From: a virus | Virus record (IMG/VR): IMGVR_UViG_3300023276_000008 | Coordinates: 1 to 64,000 of that record | Length of the DNA stretch: 64,000 nt | Strand: one strand, 5' to 3' | Shown here: one piece after another, positions 1 to 6,564 of the stretch | Layout: the number at the start of each line of letters is the position of its first letter | Position numbering within the stretch: position 1 is the stretch's first letter | Translations under genes and position numbers: made by a program | The notes under the pieces: generated by a model | The model's input: the letters and a program-made list of their open reading frames with translations, nothing else | The model's database searches: none | What the model was told of the DNA's origin: nothing

Positions 1-3
1 ATA

Positions 4-390
4 TTAAAATTCTCTTTCGTCGTAATCTTCTTCGTATTGATCACCTATTGTATGGATGAAAGCTTTGTTAGTTGCATCCACGAAATGGTGTTCAATGTTG
101 GTTAGGAGATAATTGTTACTTCTTCTTGTCGTTGTCGCTGTGTTGATAGTCGGGAAAACCAATTCCTTCTTACCGATATAGAGATCATACTCTGATTGGG
201 GGATTCTGTCAAGTTCATCTTTGATAAACTGAATCTTTTCTGCATCGTAAGCTATAACTTGGTCAATACAGAAGACAGCAACGCCTAGTGGATCACGAAA
301 CCTTGATTTTGCGCCCTTACGGACATAAAAACTAGCTTGCTTCCATTCATCATAGGTCATTGCAGTATCTTCTATACTAAATTCTTCCAT
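4..390 (-). CDS. Hypothetical protein, 128 aa
   Basis: Unrecognised. The first 40 residues carry a WKQASFYVRKG stretch followed by VAVFCIDQV, a Trp...VRKG pattern that loosely recalls ArdC-type N-termini and several small phage proteins, but the match is too short to assign a function. The tail is acidic (EEDYDEREF). Its ATG overlaps the stop of the upstream 98-residue gene (TAATG), so it is the last gene seen of a minus-strand run of three. No membrane segment or signal peptide. Confidence 0.7.
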   Translation of the reverse strand: MEEFSIEDTAMTYDEWKQASFYVRKGAKSRFRDPLGVAVFCIDQVIAYDAEKIQFIKDELDRIPQSEYDLYIGKKELVFPTINTATTTRRSNNYLLTNIEHHFVDATNKAFIHTIGDQYEEDYDEREF

Positions 391-686
391 TAATCTTCTA
401 GTGCTTCAATCTCCATAGGAGTCAGCTTTTTTCCTGTGTTCTTTGGTATTGCTTCTACAGCTCTCTCCAACTTAAATTTACCATGTGTTAAACGATCATC
501 CAATGGATAATCAACAGCTTCATAAGAGGCTTGTAACATGCGTTCTTCCCAATCCTTTAATCCATTATAAGAAGCTCTACGCTTAATCATCGAATGAATA
601 GTATCAATATATGCAGTACATACAAAATGTTGTTTCTCTTGCGCTTCTGTAAGAAGTACGAATTGTTCTAATGTTTTTTGAGTCAT
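390..686 (-). CDS. Hypothetical protein, 98 aa
   Basis: Unrecognised small soluble protein, mostly predicted helical with alternating charge (KRRASYNGLKDWEERM). It starts one base after the stop of the upstream 101-residue gene and its own stop overlaps the next ATG, so the three genes look translationally coupled. No Shine-Dalgarno motif precedes it. Confidence 0.7.
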   Translation of the reverse strand: MTQKTLEQFVLLTEAQEKQHFVCTAYIDTIHSMIKRRASYNGLKDWEERMLQASYEAVDYPLDDRLTHGKFKLERAVEAIPKNTGKKLTPMEIEALED

Positions 687-687
687 G

Positions 688-993
688 TTAAGTGTGTGTT
701 TTAACTAGTGCCTTCATTTGTTTGACTGTATTCATATGATCTTTGATCATGGTTTCAATTGAGTCTGTGGCAAGATTACAATAAGATGCATCACATGACT
801 TAGGTTGCCCTCCACATGGTCTACCTTTATCATCACCTACTCGACTATATCTAAATAGCGGGTTGGGTGTGTGTAGTTTGGTTGATCCAAATGTTGTATA
901 AGGTTCTCTTTCTTCAATTTCATTTAAGATGAAGAATCCCTTATGACATGTAGTGATTAAGTCACCAATCTTCATTCCGTTATATGATTGCAT
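688..993 (-). CDS. Hypothetical protein, 101 aa
   Basis: Unrecognised. It contains GMKIGDLITTCHKGFFILNEIEER near the start, which reads like a small beta-barrel (SH3-like) fold, and two Cys (CGGQPKSCDASYC) in the middle that could bind metal. This is inference only. It is the first gene of the three-gene run; the leader is purely A/T (AATATTAATAAAATG) with no Shine-Dalgarno. It follows the tRNA array, so it may be co-transcribed with it. Confidence 0.68.
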   Translation of the reverse strand: MQSYNGMKIGDLITTCHKGFFILNEIEEREPYTTFGSTKLHTPNPLFRYSRVGDDKGRPCGGQPKSCDASYCNLATDSIETMIKDHMNTVKQMKALVKTHT

Positions 994-1017
994 TTTATTA
1001 ATATTTTATTTTTAAGT

Positions 1018-1094
1018 TGGTACATCTGATAGGAGTCGAACCTACAACATTTGGAGCCTAAATCCAACGCCTCTACCAATTGGGCTACAGATGC
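1018..1094 (-). tRNA. tRNA-Leu(UAG), short variable arm
   Basis: Acceptor GCATCTG/CAGATGT, discriminator A, encoded CCA. The anticodon arm TTGGA-TTTAGGC-TCCAA gives anticodon UAG. The T arm GTAGG-TTCGACT-CCTAT is canonical. The variable region is only five bases, whereas bacterial tRNA-Leu normally has a long variable arm. Confidence 0.85.
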
Positions 1095-1173
1095 ATTTGA
1101 TATTTACCTTTCGTTAAAATAACAACAACGTCTTATGATTGATATATAGCACAAGAACTAAAAAGTGTTTTCG

Positions 1174-1247
1174 GGTGAGTGAGCCTAATAATCTATTTAG
1201 AGAAGTTTCGCTACTCAGTACACCCTAGTTAACTATACATACTCACC
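1174..1247 (-). ncRNA. tRNA-length stem-bounded element (possible decayed tRNA)
   Basis: The ends are perfectly complementary over 7 bases (GGTGAGT/ACTCACC) and the span is 74 bases, the size of a tRNA, and it lies in the tRNA array. An internal stem-loop surrounds GCGAAAC on the minus strand. No canonical T loop or encoded CCA is present, so it is not called as a functional tRNA. The transcribed strand is uncertain. Confidence 0.3.
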
Positions 1248-1249
1248 AG

Positions 1250-1286
1250 AGTTGAAGGAATCGAACCCATGTATACTCATTCAACT
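1250..1286 (-). ncRNA. Acceptor/T-arm minihelix-like fragment
   Basis: A perfect 7-bp stem AGTTGAA/TTCAACT encloses a T-loop-like GGGTTCGATTCC but no D or anticodon arm. This looks like the acceptor-T half of a tRNA that lost its other half. The T stem pairs poorly, so this is a remnant or a coincidence. Confidence 0.25.
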
Positions 1287-1319
1287 ATAAGGTAATTAAT
1301 CCTATAGAGAATTATTAAT

Positions 1320-1405
1320 TGGTACTGATGACAGGATTTGAACCTGCATACTCCGAAGAGTGGGATGGCTTAAACATCCAGTGTATTCCGTTCCACCACA
1401 TCAGC
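1320..1405 (-). tRNA. tRNA-Leu(UAA)
   Basis: Acceptor GCTGATG/CATCAGT with one G-U, discriminator A, encoded CCA. The anticodon arm GGATG-TTTAAGC-CATCC gives UAA. It has a long variable arm, as expected for leucine, and T loop TTCAAAT. Confidence 0.92.
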
Positions 1406-1516
1406 TTTTTATTATTGTTTAAATTGGAGACGATTTAGGACTTTTACCTCATTTTGATTAATAATGCCATCATCGGTAGCAACTATGTTTTCTCCTTGTC
1501 GATCAACTAAGGATGT

Positions 1517-1591
1517 TGGTACATGTGGGGAATTCCGAGATCCCGTCCTGACAATTATCGGTCGTCTGCTCTGCCTCTGAGCTACACATGT
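1517..1591 (-). tRNA. tRNA-Ile(GAU)-like, degenerate T arm
   Basis: Acceptor ACATGTG/CACATGT, discriminator A and encoded CCA are intact, and the D arm GCTC-AGAGGCA-GAGC is good. The anticodon arm GACGA-CCGATAA-TTGTC gives GAU but position 33 is C rather than U. The T arm GGGAT-CTCGGAA-TTCCC lacks the TTC loop. It may be a divergent or decaying tRNA. Confidence 0.6.
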
Positions 1592-1602
1592 ATTTTATTT
1601 TA

Positions 1603-1776
1603 TTATTCACTACTAATTCGTAGATTATCTGATGTATGATCCATATGTACACATGGTTGATCTAAACATTCTTGATGATTGTTGAATGCATCATCGCCAC
1701 CATCAAGGAGCCAATCAATAAACTGTTCTTTAAGAATTGGATTATCAAATGTAAGTAATACGTTATTTTCTTCCAT
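1603..1776 (-). CDS. Small hypothetical protein, 57 aa
   Basis: Complete ATG-to-TAA reading frame lying between tRNA-Ile and tRNA-Val. The product starts MEENNVLLTFDNP and is acidic, with a Cys/His-containing middle (HQECLDQPCVHMDH) that could bind a metal. Codon use and the A/T leader match the neighbours. No homologue recognised. Its upstream flank carries the 11-bp hairpin at 1795-1834. Confidence 0.5.
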   Translation of the reverse strand: MEENNVLLTFDNPILKEQFIDWLLDGGDDAFNNHQECLDQPCVHMDHTSDNLRISSE

Positions 1777-1794
1777 AATTTTTTAATTCATCAT

Positions 1795-1834
1795 GGACAC
1801 TATCCTTACCGCTTAGTCTTAACGGATAGTGTCC
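1795..1834. repeat. Perfect 11-bp inverted repeat (hairpin)
   Basis: GGACACTATCC and GGATAGTGTCC are perfect reverse complements around an 18-base loop. No T tract follows on either strand, so it is not a classical terminator. It sits directly upstream of the 57-residue gene, between tRNAs, and could be an RNA-processing or protein-binding hairpin. Confidence 0.6.
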
Positions 1835-1876
1835 CATACATATATTCGTGATGGTATAGCGGTGAATATATGGTAT

Positions 1877-1951
1877 TGGTACAAGATGCAGATACCGATT
1901 CTGCGACCTATTGAGTGTAAACCAATTGCTCTACCATTGAGCTAATCTTGC
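1877..1951 (-). tRNA. tRNA-Val(UAC)
   Basis: Acceptor GCAAGAT/ATCTTGT, discriminator A, encoded CCA, D arm GCTC/GAGC. The anticodon arm ATTGG-TTTACAC-TCAAT gives UAC. The T stem GCAGA/TCTGC is perfect but the loop is ATCGGTA instead of TTCRANY. Confidence 0.85.
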
Positions 1952-1959
1952 ATTTGATG

Positions 1960-2003
1960 TTAATAGTCAGTGAGTATTGTACTGACACCTCACTGACTAT
2001 TAA
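1960..2003. repeat. Perfect 15-bp inverted repeat (hairpin)
   Basis: TTAATAGTCAGTGAG at 1960-1974 is perfectly complementary to 1989-2003 with a 14-base loop. There is no T tract, so it is not a standard terminator. It lies eight bases from the 5' end of tRNA-Val on the transcribed strand and may guide processing of the tRNA precursor. Confidence 0.65.
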
Positions 2004-2321
2004 CTATGTAGTTTGTGACGTTATCCACACGCCCCCTTCATGATACTACAATCACTTGCTATGTCTTTTGCGGATTTGTAACATAGCTTCATTGTCCGAA
2101 CTGGTTCGCGCTAAGAAGAAGCGTTCCGAACTATCTTTGTTTAGTTTCGATGAATGTATTGGTTGAACGTATGTCAAGTTGCGCTTGACAGGTTCTGAAT
2201 AATTAATCCTCTATATTCATCTAGATTGTTTTTGTTCTATGTAATCTAATCACAGGCATCTTTTTGTTGATTTGTAGAATGCGTTCTCTCGACATACTGT
2301 ATTTGTTTTGTATACCGAGCT
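2004..2321. other. Structured spacer without a gene
   Basis: No convincing gene. The stretch is packed with hairpins: TGTAGT/ACTACA (2007-2050), GCTATGT/ACATAGC (2058-2087), a GTTCG..CGCT/AGCG..CGAAC stem near 2105-2137, and a tRNA-length element at 2149-2221. It may be a run of decayed tRNAs or a structured leader. Confidence 0.45.
2149..2221. ncRNA. tRNA-length stem-bounded element (possible decayed tRNA)
   Basis: GATGAAT and ATTCATC are perfectly complementary and 73 bases apart end to end. Inside is a perfect 7-bp hairpin, TGTCAAG/CTTGACA. In tRNA terms the hairpin would sit near the anticodon arm, but no T arm or CCA is visible. The loop (GCGCAAC on the minus strand) resembles that of the element at 1174-1247 (GCGAAAC). 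Confidence 0.3.
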
Positions 2322-2397
2322 TGGTATTCCCAATGGAACTCGAATCCATTTCTAGCGAGTGAAAGTCGCTTGATTTAACCATATAATCTATAGGAAC
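2322..2397 (-). tRNA. tRNA-Glu(UUC)
   Basis: Acceptor GTTCCTA/TGGGAAT with wobble pairs, discriminator A, encoded CCA. D stem GATT/AATC; the anticodon arm AGCGA-CTTTCAC-TCGCT gives UUC; T arm ATGGA-TTCGAGT-TCCAT is perfect. It follows the small HTH gene by seven bases. Confidence 0.88.
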
Positions 2398-2404
2398 ATT
2401 TATT

Positions 2405-2524
2405 TTATTTTTTGTAATCTATACCTAATTTAATACAACGCTTTCTTACTGCGTTGTCACTGACATTATAGTATTTTCCCACCTTAGTCAAGGGGATTCG
2501 GTCAATTACTACCATTTTTTCCAT
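2405..2524 (-). CDS. Small helix-turn-helix protein, 39 aa
   Basis: The frame reads MEKMVVIDRIPLTKVGKYYN and continues with VSDNAVRKRCIKLGIDYKK. The segment VGKYYNVSDNAVRKRCIKLG is a textbook helix-turn-helix of the kind found at the C-terminus of HNH homing endonucleases and in small phage regulators. The chosen ATG overlaps the end of the upstream membrane ORF; an in-frame ATG seven codons earlier (2545) is possible. It may be a free regulator or the last piece of a decayed endonuclease gene. Confidence 0.5.
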   Translation of the reverse strand: MEKMVVIDRIPLTKVGKYYNVSDNAVRKRCIKLGIDYKK

Positions 2525-2607
2525 AGAGCTGACACTCCAAGACATAATAGTTTACCTACTATACATCCTGCGACGAAGCACAGTATTGTTATGGTTTGCT
2601 CACTCAT
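2509..2607 (-). CDS. Small membrane protein, 32 aa
   Basis: Three bases after the stop of the 75-residue gene, an ATG opens a 32-codon frame consisting almost entirely of one hydrophobic helix (ILCFVAGCIVGKLLCLGVSA) ending in a positive WKKW tail. Spacing on both sides and overlap with the HTH gene suggest an operon of tiny genes. No homologue recognised. Confidence 0.45.
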   Translation of the reverse strand: MSEQTITILCFVAGCIVGKLLCLGVSALWKKW

Positions 2608-2610
2608 TTT

Positions 2611-2838
2611 TTATAGGTTACTCTCTATTAGTTGAATTGCATCATCTGCCATGCCATTAATATGACTCATTACATCATTAGCACTCCATCCTTCAAATGC
2701 TACCCACTCATGATCCGAAAGAAATTCATCTTGATCTTCTTCTGACATATCACGCCAATCATCAGGAATGTGTTCAGTGAGAGCGTTTCCGCTCATTTTC
2801 TGTAGGACTTTGAATTTTTGCTCTTTAGTTAGTTTCAT
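2611..2838 (-). CDS. Hypothetical acidic protein, 75 aa
   Basis: Unrecognised acidic helical protein (DDWRDMSEEDQDEFLSDHEW). It has its own sigma70-like promoter (2864-2893), placed inside the 3' end of the upstream glycosyltransferase-like gene, giving a leader of about 19 bases that is CAA/AAG-rich and lacks a Shine-Dalgarno. First gene of a unit that continues into a tiny membrane protein, an HTH protein and tRNA-Glu. Confidence 0.7.
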   Translation of the reverse strand: MKLTKEQKFKVLQKMSGNALTEHIPDDWRDMSEEDQDEFLSDHEWVAFEGWSANDVMSHINGMADDAIQLIESNL

Positions 2839-3545
2839 TTGCTTTGCTTGTTTGCGTTGGCAGATCCTAGCACGATTTGGGGGTCTTGGTCAAGCTCTTT
2901 CGGGTCTTTTTCTTCCTTTTTATTTGGTATTTGGTGAGGTTGCTTGATTCCGTGGTATAATCCCATTTCATCGCCCAATTTAACCTCTTTCCAATCAACA
3001 AACGGAAGATCCATTATACCAATAATAGCACCTTCTGCCTTTGCCACACTTGGAAATCTCAATTCATTAATAATGTCTTTATCGAATGTTTCATTCCACT
3101 TGTCTTGAGATATTGCATCTAATACCCATCTCTTCACGAAGAATGCTCCAAATGAAACTAAACCAATTGGGTCACATTCCATTCTACTAGCTTCTGACCA
3201 CCAGTTCCAATGTTGTCCCATTTTATAAACCCATTTTCCTGCAAGGTCTAAACCATATGGTAGTGATGGTAATTCTCCTTTCATTAGTGTGTCCCATTCA
3301 AAGATTGCGATAGTGTCACTATCAATACTCTGTCCATGAACCTTCCACCAATTACGAAGTTTCCTATCTCCATTCCGCCATGCTTCATCCCTTGAAATAG
3401 AATCATCAACATCTGAGATGATCTCTACTCGTACATCGGGATTATAAAATTCCAACCACTCTAAATGAGGTACAACTAATTCATTAGTTATATTGTCTCT
3501 ATGAGTAAGTATAAGAACTGTCGTTGGTTTATGGTTTATTATCAT
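2835..3545 (-). CDS. Possible glycosyltransferase-like protein, 236 aa
   Basis: Soluble alpha/beta-type protein beginning TVLILTHRDN, with an acidic IAIFEWDT centre and a following FGAFFVKRWVLDAI segment. The layout resembles GT-A glycosyltransferases, where an acidic DxD-like motif binds the metal-sugar nucleotide, but I see no clear DxD, so the call is tentative. The last 30 residues are charged and low-complexity because the downstream gene's promoter is embedded there. It is driven by the promoter at 3568-3597. Confidence 0.4.
   Translation of the reverse strand: MIINHKPTTVLILTHRDNITNELVVPHLEWLEFYNPDVRVEIISDVDDSISRDEAWRNGDRKLRNWWKVHGQSIDSDTIAIFEWDTLMKGELPSLPYGLDLAGKWVYKMGQHWNWWSEASRMECDPIGLVSFGAFFVKRWVLDAISQDKWNETFDKDIINELRFPSVAKAEGAIIGIMDLPFVDWKEVKLGDEMGLYHGIKQPHQIPNKKEEKDPKELDQDPQIVLGSANANKQSK
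2864..2893 (-). promoter_or_regulatory. Early sigma70-like promoter (copy 1)
   Basis: TTGACC, 18-base spacer ending GTGC, then TAGGAT. It is preceded by the conserved block GAAAAAGACCCGAAAGAGC. It serves the 75-residue gene; the predicted transcript starts near 2857. Confidence 0.8.
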
Positions 3546-3567
3546 TTGTTGTTGGTTGATGCGGCAG

Positions 3568-3597
3568 ATCTTAGCACGATTTGTTGCTCTTGGTCAA
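3568..3597 (-). promoter_or_regulatory. Early sigma70-like promoter (copy 2)
   Basis: TTGACC-18-TAAGAT with an extended -10 (TGC before TAAGAT) and the upstream block AAAAAGCCCGAAAGAGC. The leader of about 16 bases, CATCAACCAACAACAA, leads to the ATG at 3545. Confidence 0.85.
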
Positions 3598-3627
3598 GCT
3601 CTTTCGGGCTTTTTCTTCGAAATAAAT

Positions 3628-3703
3628 TGGTGTGAATGATGGAAGTCGAATCCATGACCGTCAAATTAAAAGTTTGCTGCTCTACCCACTAAGCTACATT
3701 CAC
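3628..3703 (-). tRNA. tRNA-Lys(UUU)
   Basis: Acceptor GTGAATG/CATTCAC, discriminator A, encoded CCA. The anticodon loop CTTTTAA gives UUU; T arm ATGGA-TTCGACT-TCCAT. Its 5' end is one base from the stop codon of the HNH endonuclease gene. Confidence 0.9.
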
Positions 3704-3704
3704 A

Positions 3705-4358
3705 TTATTTAAGATATTTTTCTATATCTGGCATACCTTTGTACCAGTTAAATTGTTTTGCTGTTCGTTTTCTATGACAGTTGGCGCATCTTGTTTCGCA
3801 TTTATTCAACTCTTCTATAATTCGTTTCCAACTATATGATTCTCCGACCATCTCTGATATATTTTTAAATTTTGTATCTACATCTCTATGATCTGAATCT
3901 AATATGACTGGATTTGCTTCTCCGCAATCTATACAAGGGTTATCTAAATAGTAGTTAAATATTGAACGCATGTTCTCCATCCTAACCCTTTTATTTCTCT
4001 CTTGTACCGCTATCTTATGTTCTATTGGGTTCTCTTTATAGTATTGTCTAGATCTGATATTACTACACACTCTGCACATTGTGTTATACCCATCTGGTTT
4101 TGTCTTATTCTTATTGAAGGATTCTAATGATTTTATTTCTCCACACATAGAGCATGATTTTTCGAAGATATCCTTTTTAGATTCTTTCGCCAACATACTT
4201 TTATAGTTGGCAAAACATTGACTTGTGCAATAGTGTGTGTCGCCACCAGTCATGATAGATCTCTTCATTCTCTCAAATGAAATCCCGCAATGGTCACAAT
4301 TGATATCTATATAATCTCTATATTTGGCATTAGTTAGTTCATCCCTATTTGGTATCAT
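3705..4358 (-). CDS. HNH homing endonuclease, 217 aa
   Basis: Built of zinc-binding modules: CDHCG...CTSQC near residue 20, CSMCG...CRVC near 70-95, then an HNH core CIDCG...DSDHRD...KCETRCANCHRKR in the last 80 residues, with the SDH histidine and final CxxCHxK typical of group-I-type HNH enzymes. These are site-specific DNA endonucleases that spread their own gene. Its stop codon lies one base from the 5' end of tRNA-Lys, an arrangement repeated by the other HNH gene. No late promoter; the leader is A/T-rich. Confidence 0.85.
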   Translation of the reverse strand: MIPNRDELTNAKYRDYIDINCDHCGISFERMKRSIMTGGDTHYCTSQCFANYKSMLAKESKKDIFEKSCSMCGEIKSLESFNKNKTKPDGYNTMCRVCSNIRSRQYYKENPIEHKIAVQERNKRVRMENMRSIFNYYLDNPCIDCGEANPVILDSDHRDVDTKFKNISEMVGESYSWKRIIEELNKCETRCANCHRKRTAKQFNWYKGMPDIEKYLK

Positions 4359-4422
4359 ACCTATATTTAGTGTATGACTACCCTACTTTTAAGATAACCC
4401 TCTATTTAAAAACCGATTAAAA

Positions 4423-4653
4423 TTATAGATTATCAAACTCTGGATATCCACCATTTAGGGCATATTCAGCACCTAGTGAGTCTTCCCATTCATTGGGGGG
4501 TGATACTGCTTGTCGAACAAGATAATATACACCATTTCTAATTCCATACAGTCTTACAAAGACAGGATAGGTTCCCATTTTGTTCGTACATGGAATGATA
4601 ACGAAGTCATCAAACCGCCTGAATAATTTATAATATTTTAGTTTTGTTAACAT
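4423..4653 (-). CDS. Hypothetical protein, 76 aa
   Basis: Unrecognised, basic at the start (MLTKLKYYKLFRRFDDF) and rich in Tyr and Val, probably a small beta protein. The leader ACAAACAAACAATG is CAA-rich like those of the promoter-linked early genes, but no convincing -35 is visible. Confidence 0.65.
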   Translation of the reverse strand: MLTKLKYYKLFRRFDDFVIIPCTNKMGTYPVFVRLYGIRNGVYYLVRQAVSPPNEWEDSLGAEYALNGGYPEFDNL

Positions 4654-4730
4654 TGTTTGTTTGTGTTAGTTGTACAAGATACGTTGTTTATTTCCAATAA
4701 TAATTTTAATAATTGCTGTATGTATCTTTA

Positions 4731-4806
4731 TGGCGGTCTGGACGGGGTATGATCCCGCAACCTCATGATTGACAATCATGTGATCTACCAATTGATCTAC
4801 CAAACC
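4731..4806 (-). tRNA. tRNA-Asp(GUC)
   Basis: Acceptor GGTTTGG/CCAGACC, discriminator G (an Asp identity base), encoded CCA. Anticodon arm CATGA-TTGTCAA-TCATG gives GUC. The T stem GCGGG/CCCGT pairs; its loop is ATCATAC. Confidence 0.9.
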
Positions 4807-4812
4807 TTTTGT

Positions 4813-5097
4813 TTATAATAGTTTCTTTAATACTTCTAATTCATGGGCAGATAGTTTATCTACCATCTTCTTGATGCGCCTGTCATCTTCTTGCCTATGT
4901 TTATACCAGAATGGAGAAATTGCAATTTGTCCATTAGCCTCTGCATTTTCAATGAGTATACTTTGATCAATATTAGGATCATTTGTAATCTCAGTGAGTA
5001 ATGCACAAAGCATTGCCTCTAATACTGTATTTTTTGATTGCTCTTGTTGATAGTTTGAATAATAATCATCTTGGCATCGTGAGTCTGAACATGGCAT
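4813..5097 (-). CDS. Hypothetical protein, 94 aa
   Basis: Unrecognised. The N-terminus MPCSDSRCQDDYY has two Cys; the rest is helical with an RRIKKMVDKLSAHELEVLKKLL C-terminal amphipathic helix. The ATG follows the stop of the small membrane gene by one base (TAATATG). Confidence 0.68.
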   Translation of the reverse strand: MPCSDSRCQDDYYSNYQQEQSKNTVLEAMLCALLTEITNDPNIDQSILIENAEANGQIAISPFWYKHRQEDDRRIKKMVDKLSAHELEVLKKLL

Positions 5098-5098
5098 A

Positions 5099-5275
5099 TT
5101 ATTTATCTTCTAGTTTAAATGTTTGAAATGTACCTACTGACTTATAGTTAGTAAGTGATTGGTATGCCGAAGCATTTGGATTGTTGTTTCGTGATACGAT
5201 TAGTGCTGTATTGATATATGTAAATATCGCTACGAGAGCTAGTAGTGTTCCGAAGTATTTGTTACTGATTTTCAT
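5099..5275 (-). CDS. Small single-pass membrane protein, 58 aa
   Basis: Starts MKISNKYFGTLLALVAIFTY: a positive N-terminus then one transmembrane helix (residues 8-28), then about 30 polar residues. Its start overlaps the end of the 69-residue gene by 14 bases and its stop abuts the next start, so it belongs to the same transcript. It could be a signal-anchored periplasmic protein. No family recognised. Confidence 0.6.
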   Translation of the reverse strand: MKISNKYFGTLLALVAIFTYINTALIVSRNNNPNASAYQSLTNYKSVGTFQTFKLEDK

Positions 5276-5471
5276 TTGTTGTGCTGTTACTATTAATGAT
5301 TTCTTGGAGGTAATTCGTCAATCCTTCGATGTCTTGGTCATCCATGTAAGACTCAATAATTATATCTAACAAGCTAGTTGGATCAAAGTATTCAGAGGTT
5401 TTACAGAATTTATTAAAAATCTCTCTGTCGTGAGCCGTTGCTTGGTCAAAATGGTGATTGAATGTTTTCAT
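5262..5471 (-). CDS. Hypothetical protein, 69 aa
   Basis: Unrecognised acidic helical protein (DIIIESYMDDQDIEGLTNYL). First gene of a three-gene unit under the promoter at 5500-5529. The leader CAACAACAACCAACAAATAAATG is an unusually clean CAA-type leader without Shine-Dalgarno. Confidence 0.7.
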   Translation of the reverse strand: MKTFNHHFDQATAHDREIFNKFCKTSEYFDPTSLLDIIIESYMDDQDIEGLTNYLQEIINSNSTTNENQ

Positions 5472-5499
5472 TTATTTGTTGGTTGTTGTTGCTGGGGCT

Positions 5500-5529
5500 A
5501 GTCTAGCACACCTTTCGGGGTTTGGTCAA
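5500..5529 (-). promoter_or_regulatory. Early sigma70-like promoter (copy 3)
   Basis: TTGACC-18-TAGACT with GTGC before the -10 and the block AAAAAGCCCGAAAGAGC immediately upstream of the -35. Transcription should start near 5493. Confidence 0.8.
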
Positions 5530-5558
5530 GCTCTTTCGGGCTTTTTCTTCGATTTCTT

Positions 5559-6119
5559 TTAAGATATATGATATGTTGGAATTTGATAACCCCTTCCGAC
5601 AGGAAGATTCATTGGCTGTACACCACATATTTCAGCAGGTCTTAATTCTGGAAATTTCATATTCTCTTTATAGAATATTTTCGTTCCTATAGTTTCCAAT
5701 GTTTCATATGTGGAAGCATCAATTGAATGGTCTTCATCCCACACTGCGAACCAATAAGGTTTAGTTCTTGGGTTGAATTCTAAATATTTGCGACATTGAG
5801 GCATATGTATTGTGGGAAACCCCTCTTTGAGATTCTTAACATCACGTTTCTTAAATTTAAGAGGGGTTCTAAACTTTGGCTCTTTAACAGCTTCCACCTT
5901 TACACTCTCACATTCAACCCATGCACATACTTTCTTATGCCCTCCTACGAAGATCTTCAATGCTGTTGTTGGTTGATTCCTAAGAAAGCAATTAGTCATA
6001 GTCACTGTATACAGGCTAGGATCGTAATACCTAACTGCACCGCTAGGATAAACTACTTTCCATTTCATATAGTTCTTACCTCTCGATAAGTTGAATCTGA
6101 CTTTTGCTAATCTTTTCAT
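5559..6119 (-). CDS. Hypothetical protein, 186 aa
   Basis: Unrecognised basic protein. The first half is Tyr/Arg/Lys-rich beta-type sequence (MKWKVVYPSGAVRYYDPSLY); the second half contains PYWFAVWDEDHS. No membrane segment. It starts one base after the stop of the 140-residue gene and ends just before the conserved block of the promoter for the 69-residue gene. Confidence 0.7.
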   Translation of the reverse strand: MKRLAKVRFNLSRGKNYMKWKVVYPSGAVRYYDPSLYTVTMTNCFLRNQPTTALKIFVGGHKKVCAWVECESVKVEAVKEPKFRTPLKFKKRDVKNLKEGFPTIHMPQCRKYLEFNPRTKPYWFAVWDEDHSIDASTYETLETIGTKIFYKENMKFPELRPAEICGVQPMNLPVGRGYQIPTYHIS

Positions 6120-6120
6120 T

Positions 6121-6543
6121 TTAAATGATTTCTATTGGTGTTAGTGTTGCATCACTCGCTTCTGCTTCATCTACAAACACTACTGTATATTCCCATTTGT
6201 GGGGTATGATACATAAGTTCGTGAAAATATGAATTTGTTTTGCTTCTTCGTCTGTTTCTGCTTCCATCCTAATTTCTAGAACATCCCACCCACCATCAGA
6301 TTCATATGGCTCATGAACAAATCTAAGTATTGTAGACATTGGAGCCTTGCCCTCACCTTTCCATTCCGTTACTCTTTCGGAAGTGGAGCCATTTTTGTCA
6401 ACCGCTAAATATTTGTGGTTGATTGTGTCAAAATGCAACACTAATTCGCCCCTTTTATTAATACCAGTTTTTAGGTTGTTGATGATTATTTCGGCACTAT
6501 ATTCTGAATCACCTACTACACTATATCCTTTGAAGAATTTCAT
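6121..6543 (-). CDS. Hypothetical protein, 140 aa
   Basis: Unrecognised acidic beta-rich protein (VVGDSEYSAEIIINNL; WEYTVVFVDEAEASD). The leader is only A and T (AAAATAATAAAATAATG) with no Shine-Dalgarno. It follows tRNA-Asn on the same strand. Confidence 0.7.
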   Translation of the reverse strand: MKFFKGYSVVGDSEYSAEIIINNLKTGINKRGELVLHFDTINHKYLAVDKNGSTSERVTEWKGEGKAPMSTILRFVHEPYESDGGWDVLEIRMEAETDEEAKQIHIFTNLCIIPHKWEYTVVFVDEAEASDATLTPIEII

Positions 6544-6564
6544 TATTTTATTATTTTATTATCT

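Larger units (their letters stand above)
1095..1319. other. Gene-free spacer inside tRNA array with tRNA-like remnants
   Basis: I see no plausible protein gene here. The spacer holds a 74-base stem-bounded element (1174-1247) and a minihelix-like element with a T-loop (1250-1286), both listed separately. The rest (1095-1173) is A/T-rich without obvious structure. Confidence 0.5.

Noticed and set aside
1250-1286. Complete tRNA at this position
   Set aside because: No D arm, anticodon arm or matching acceptor can be found upstream; only a minihelix-like fragment is present.
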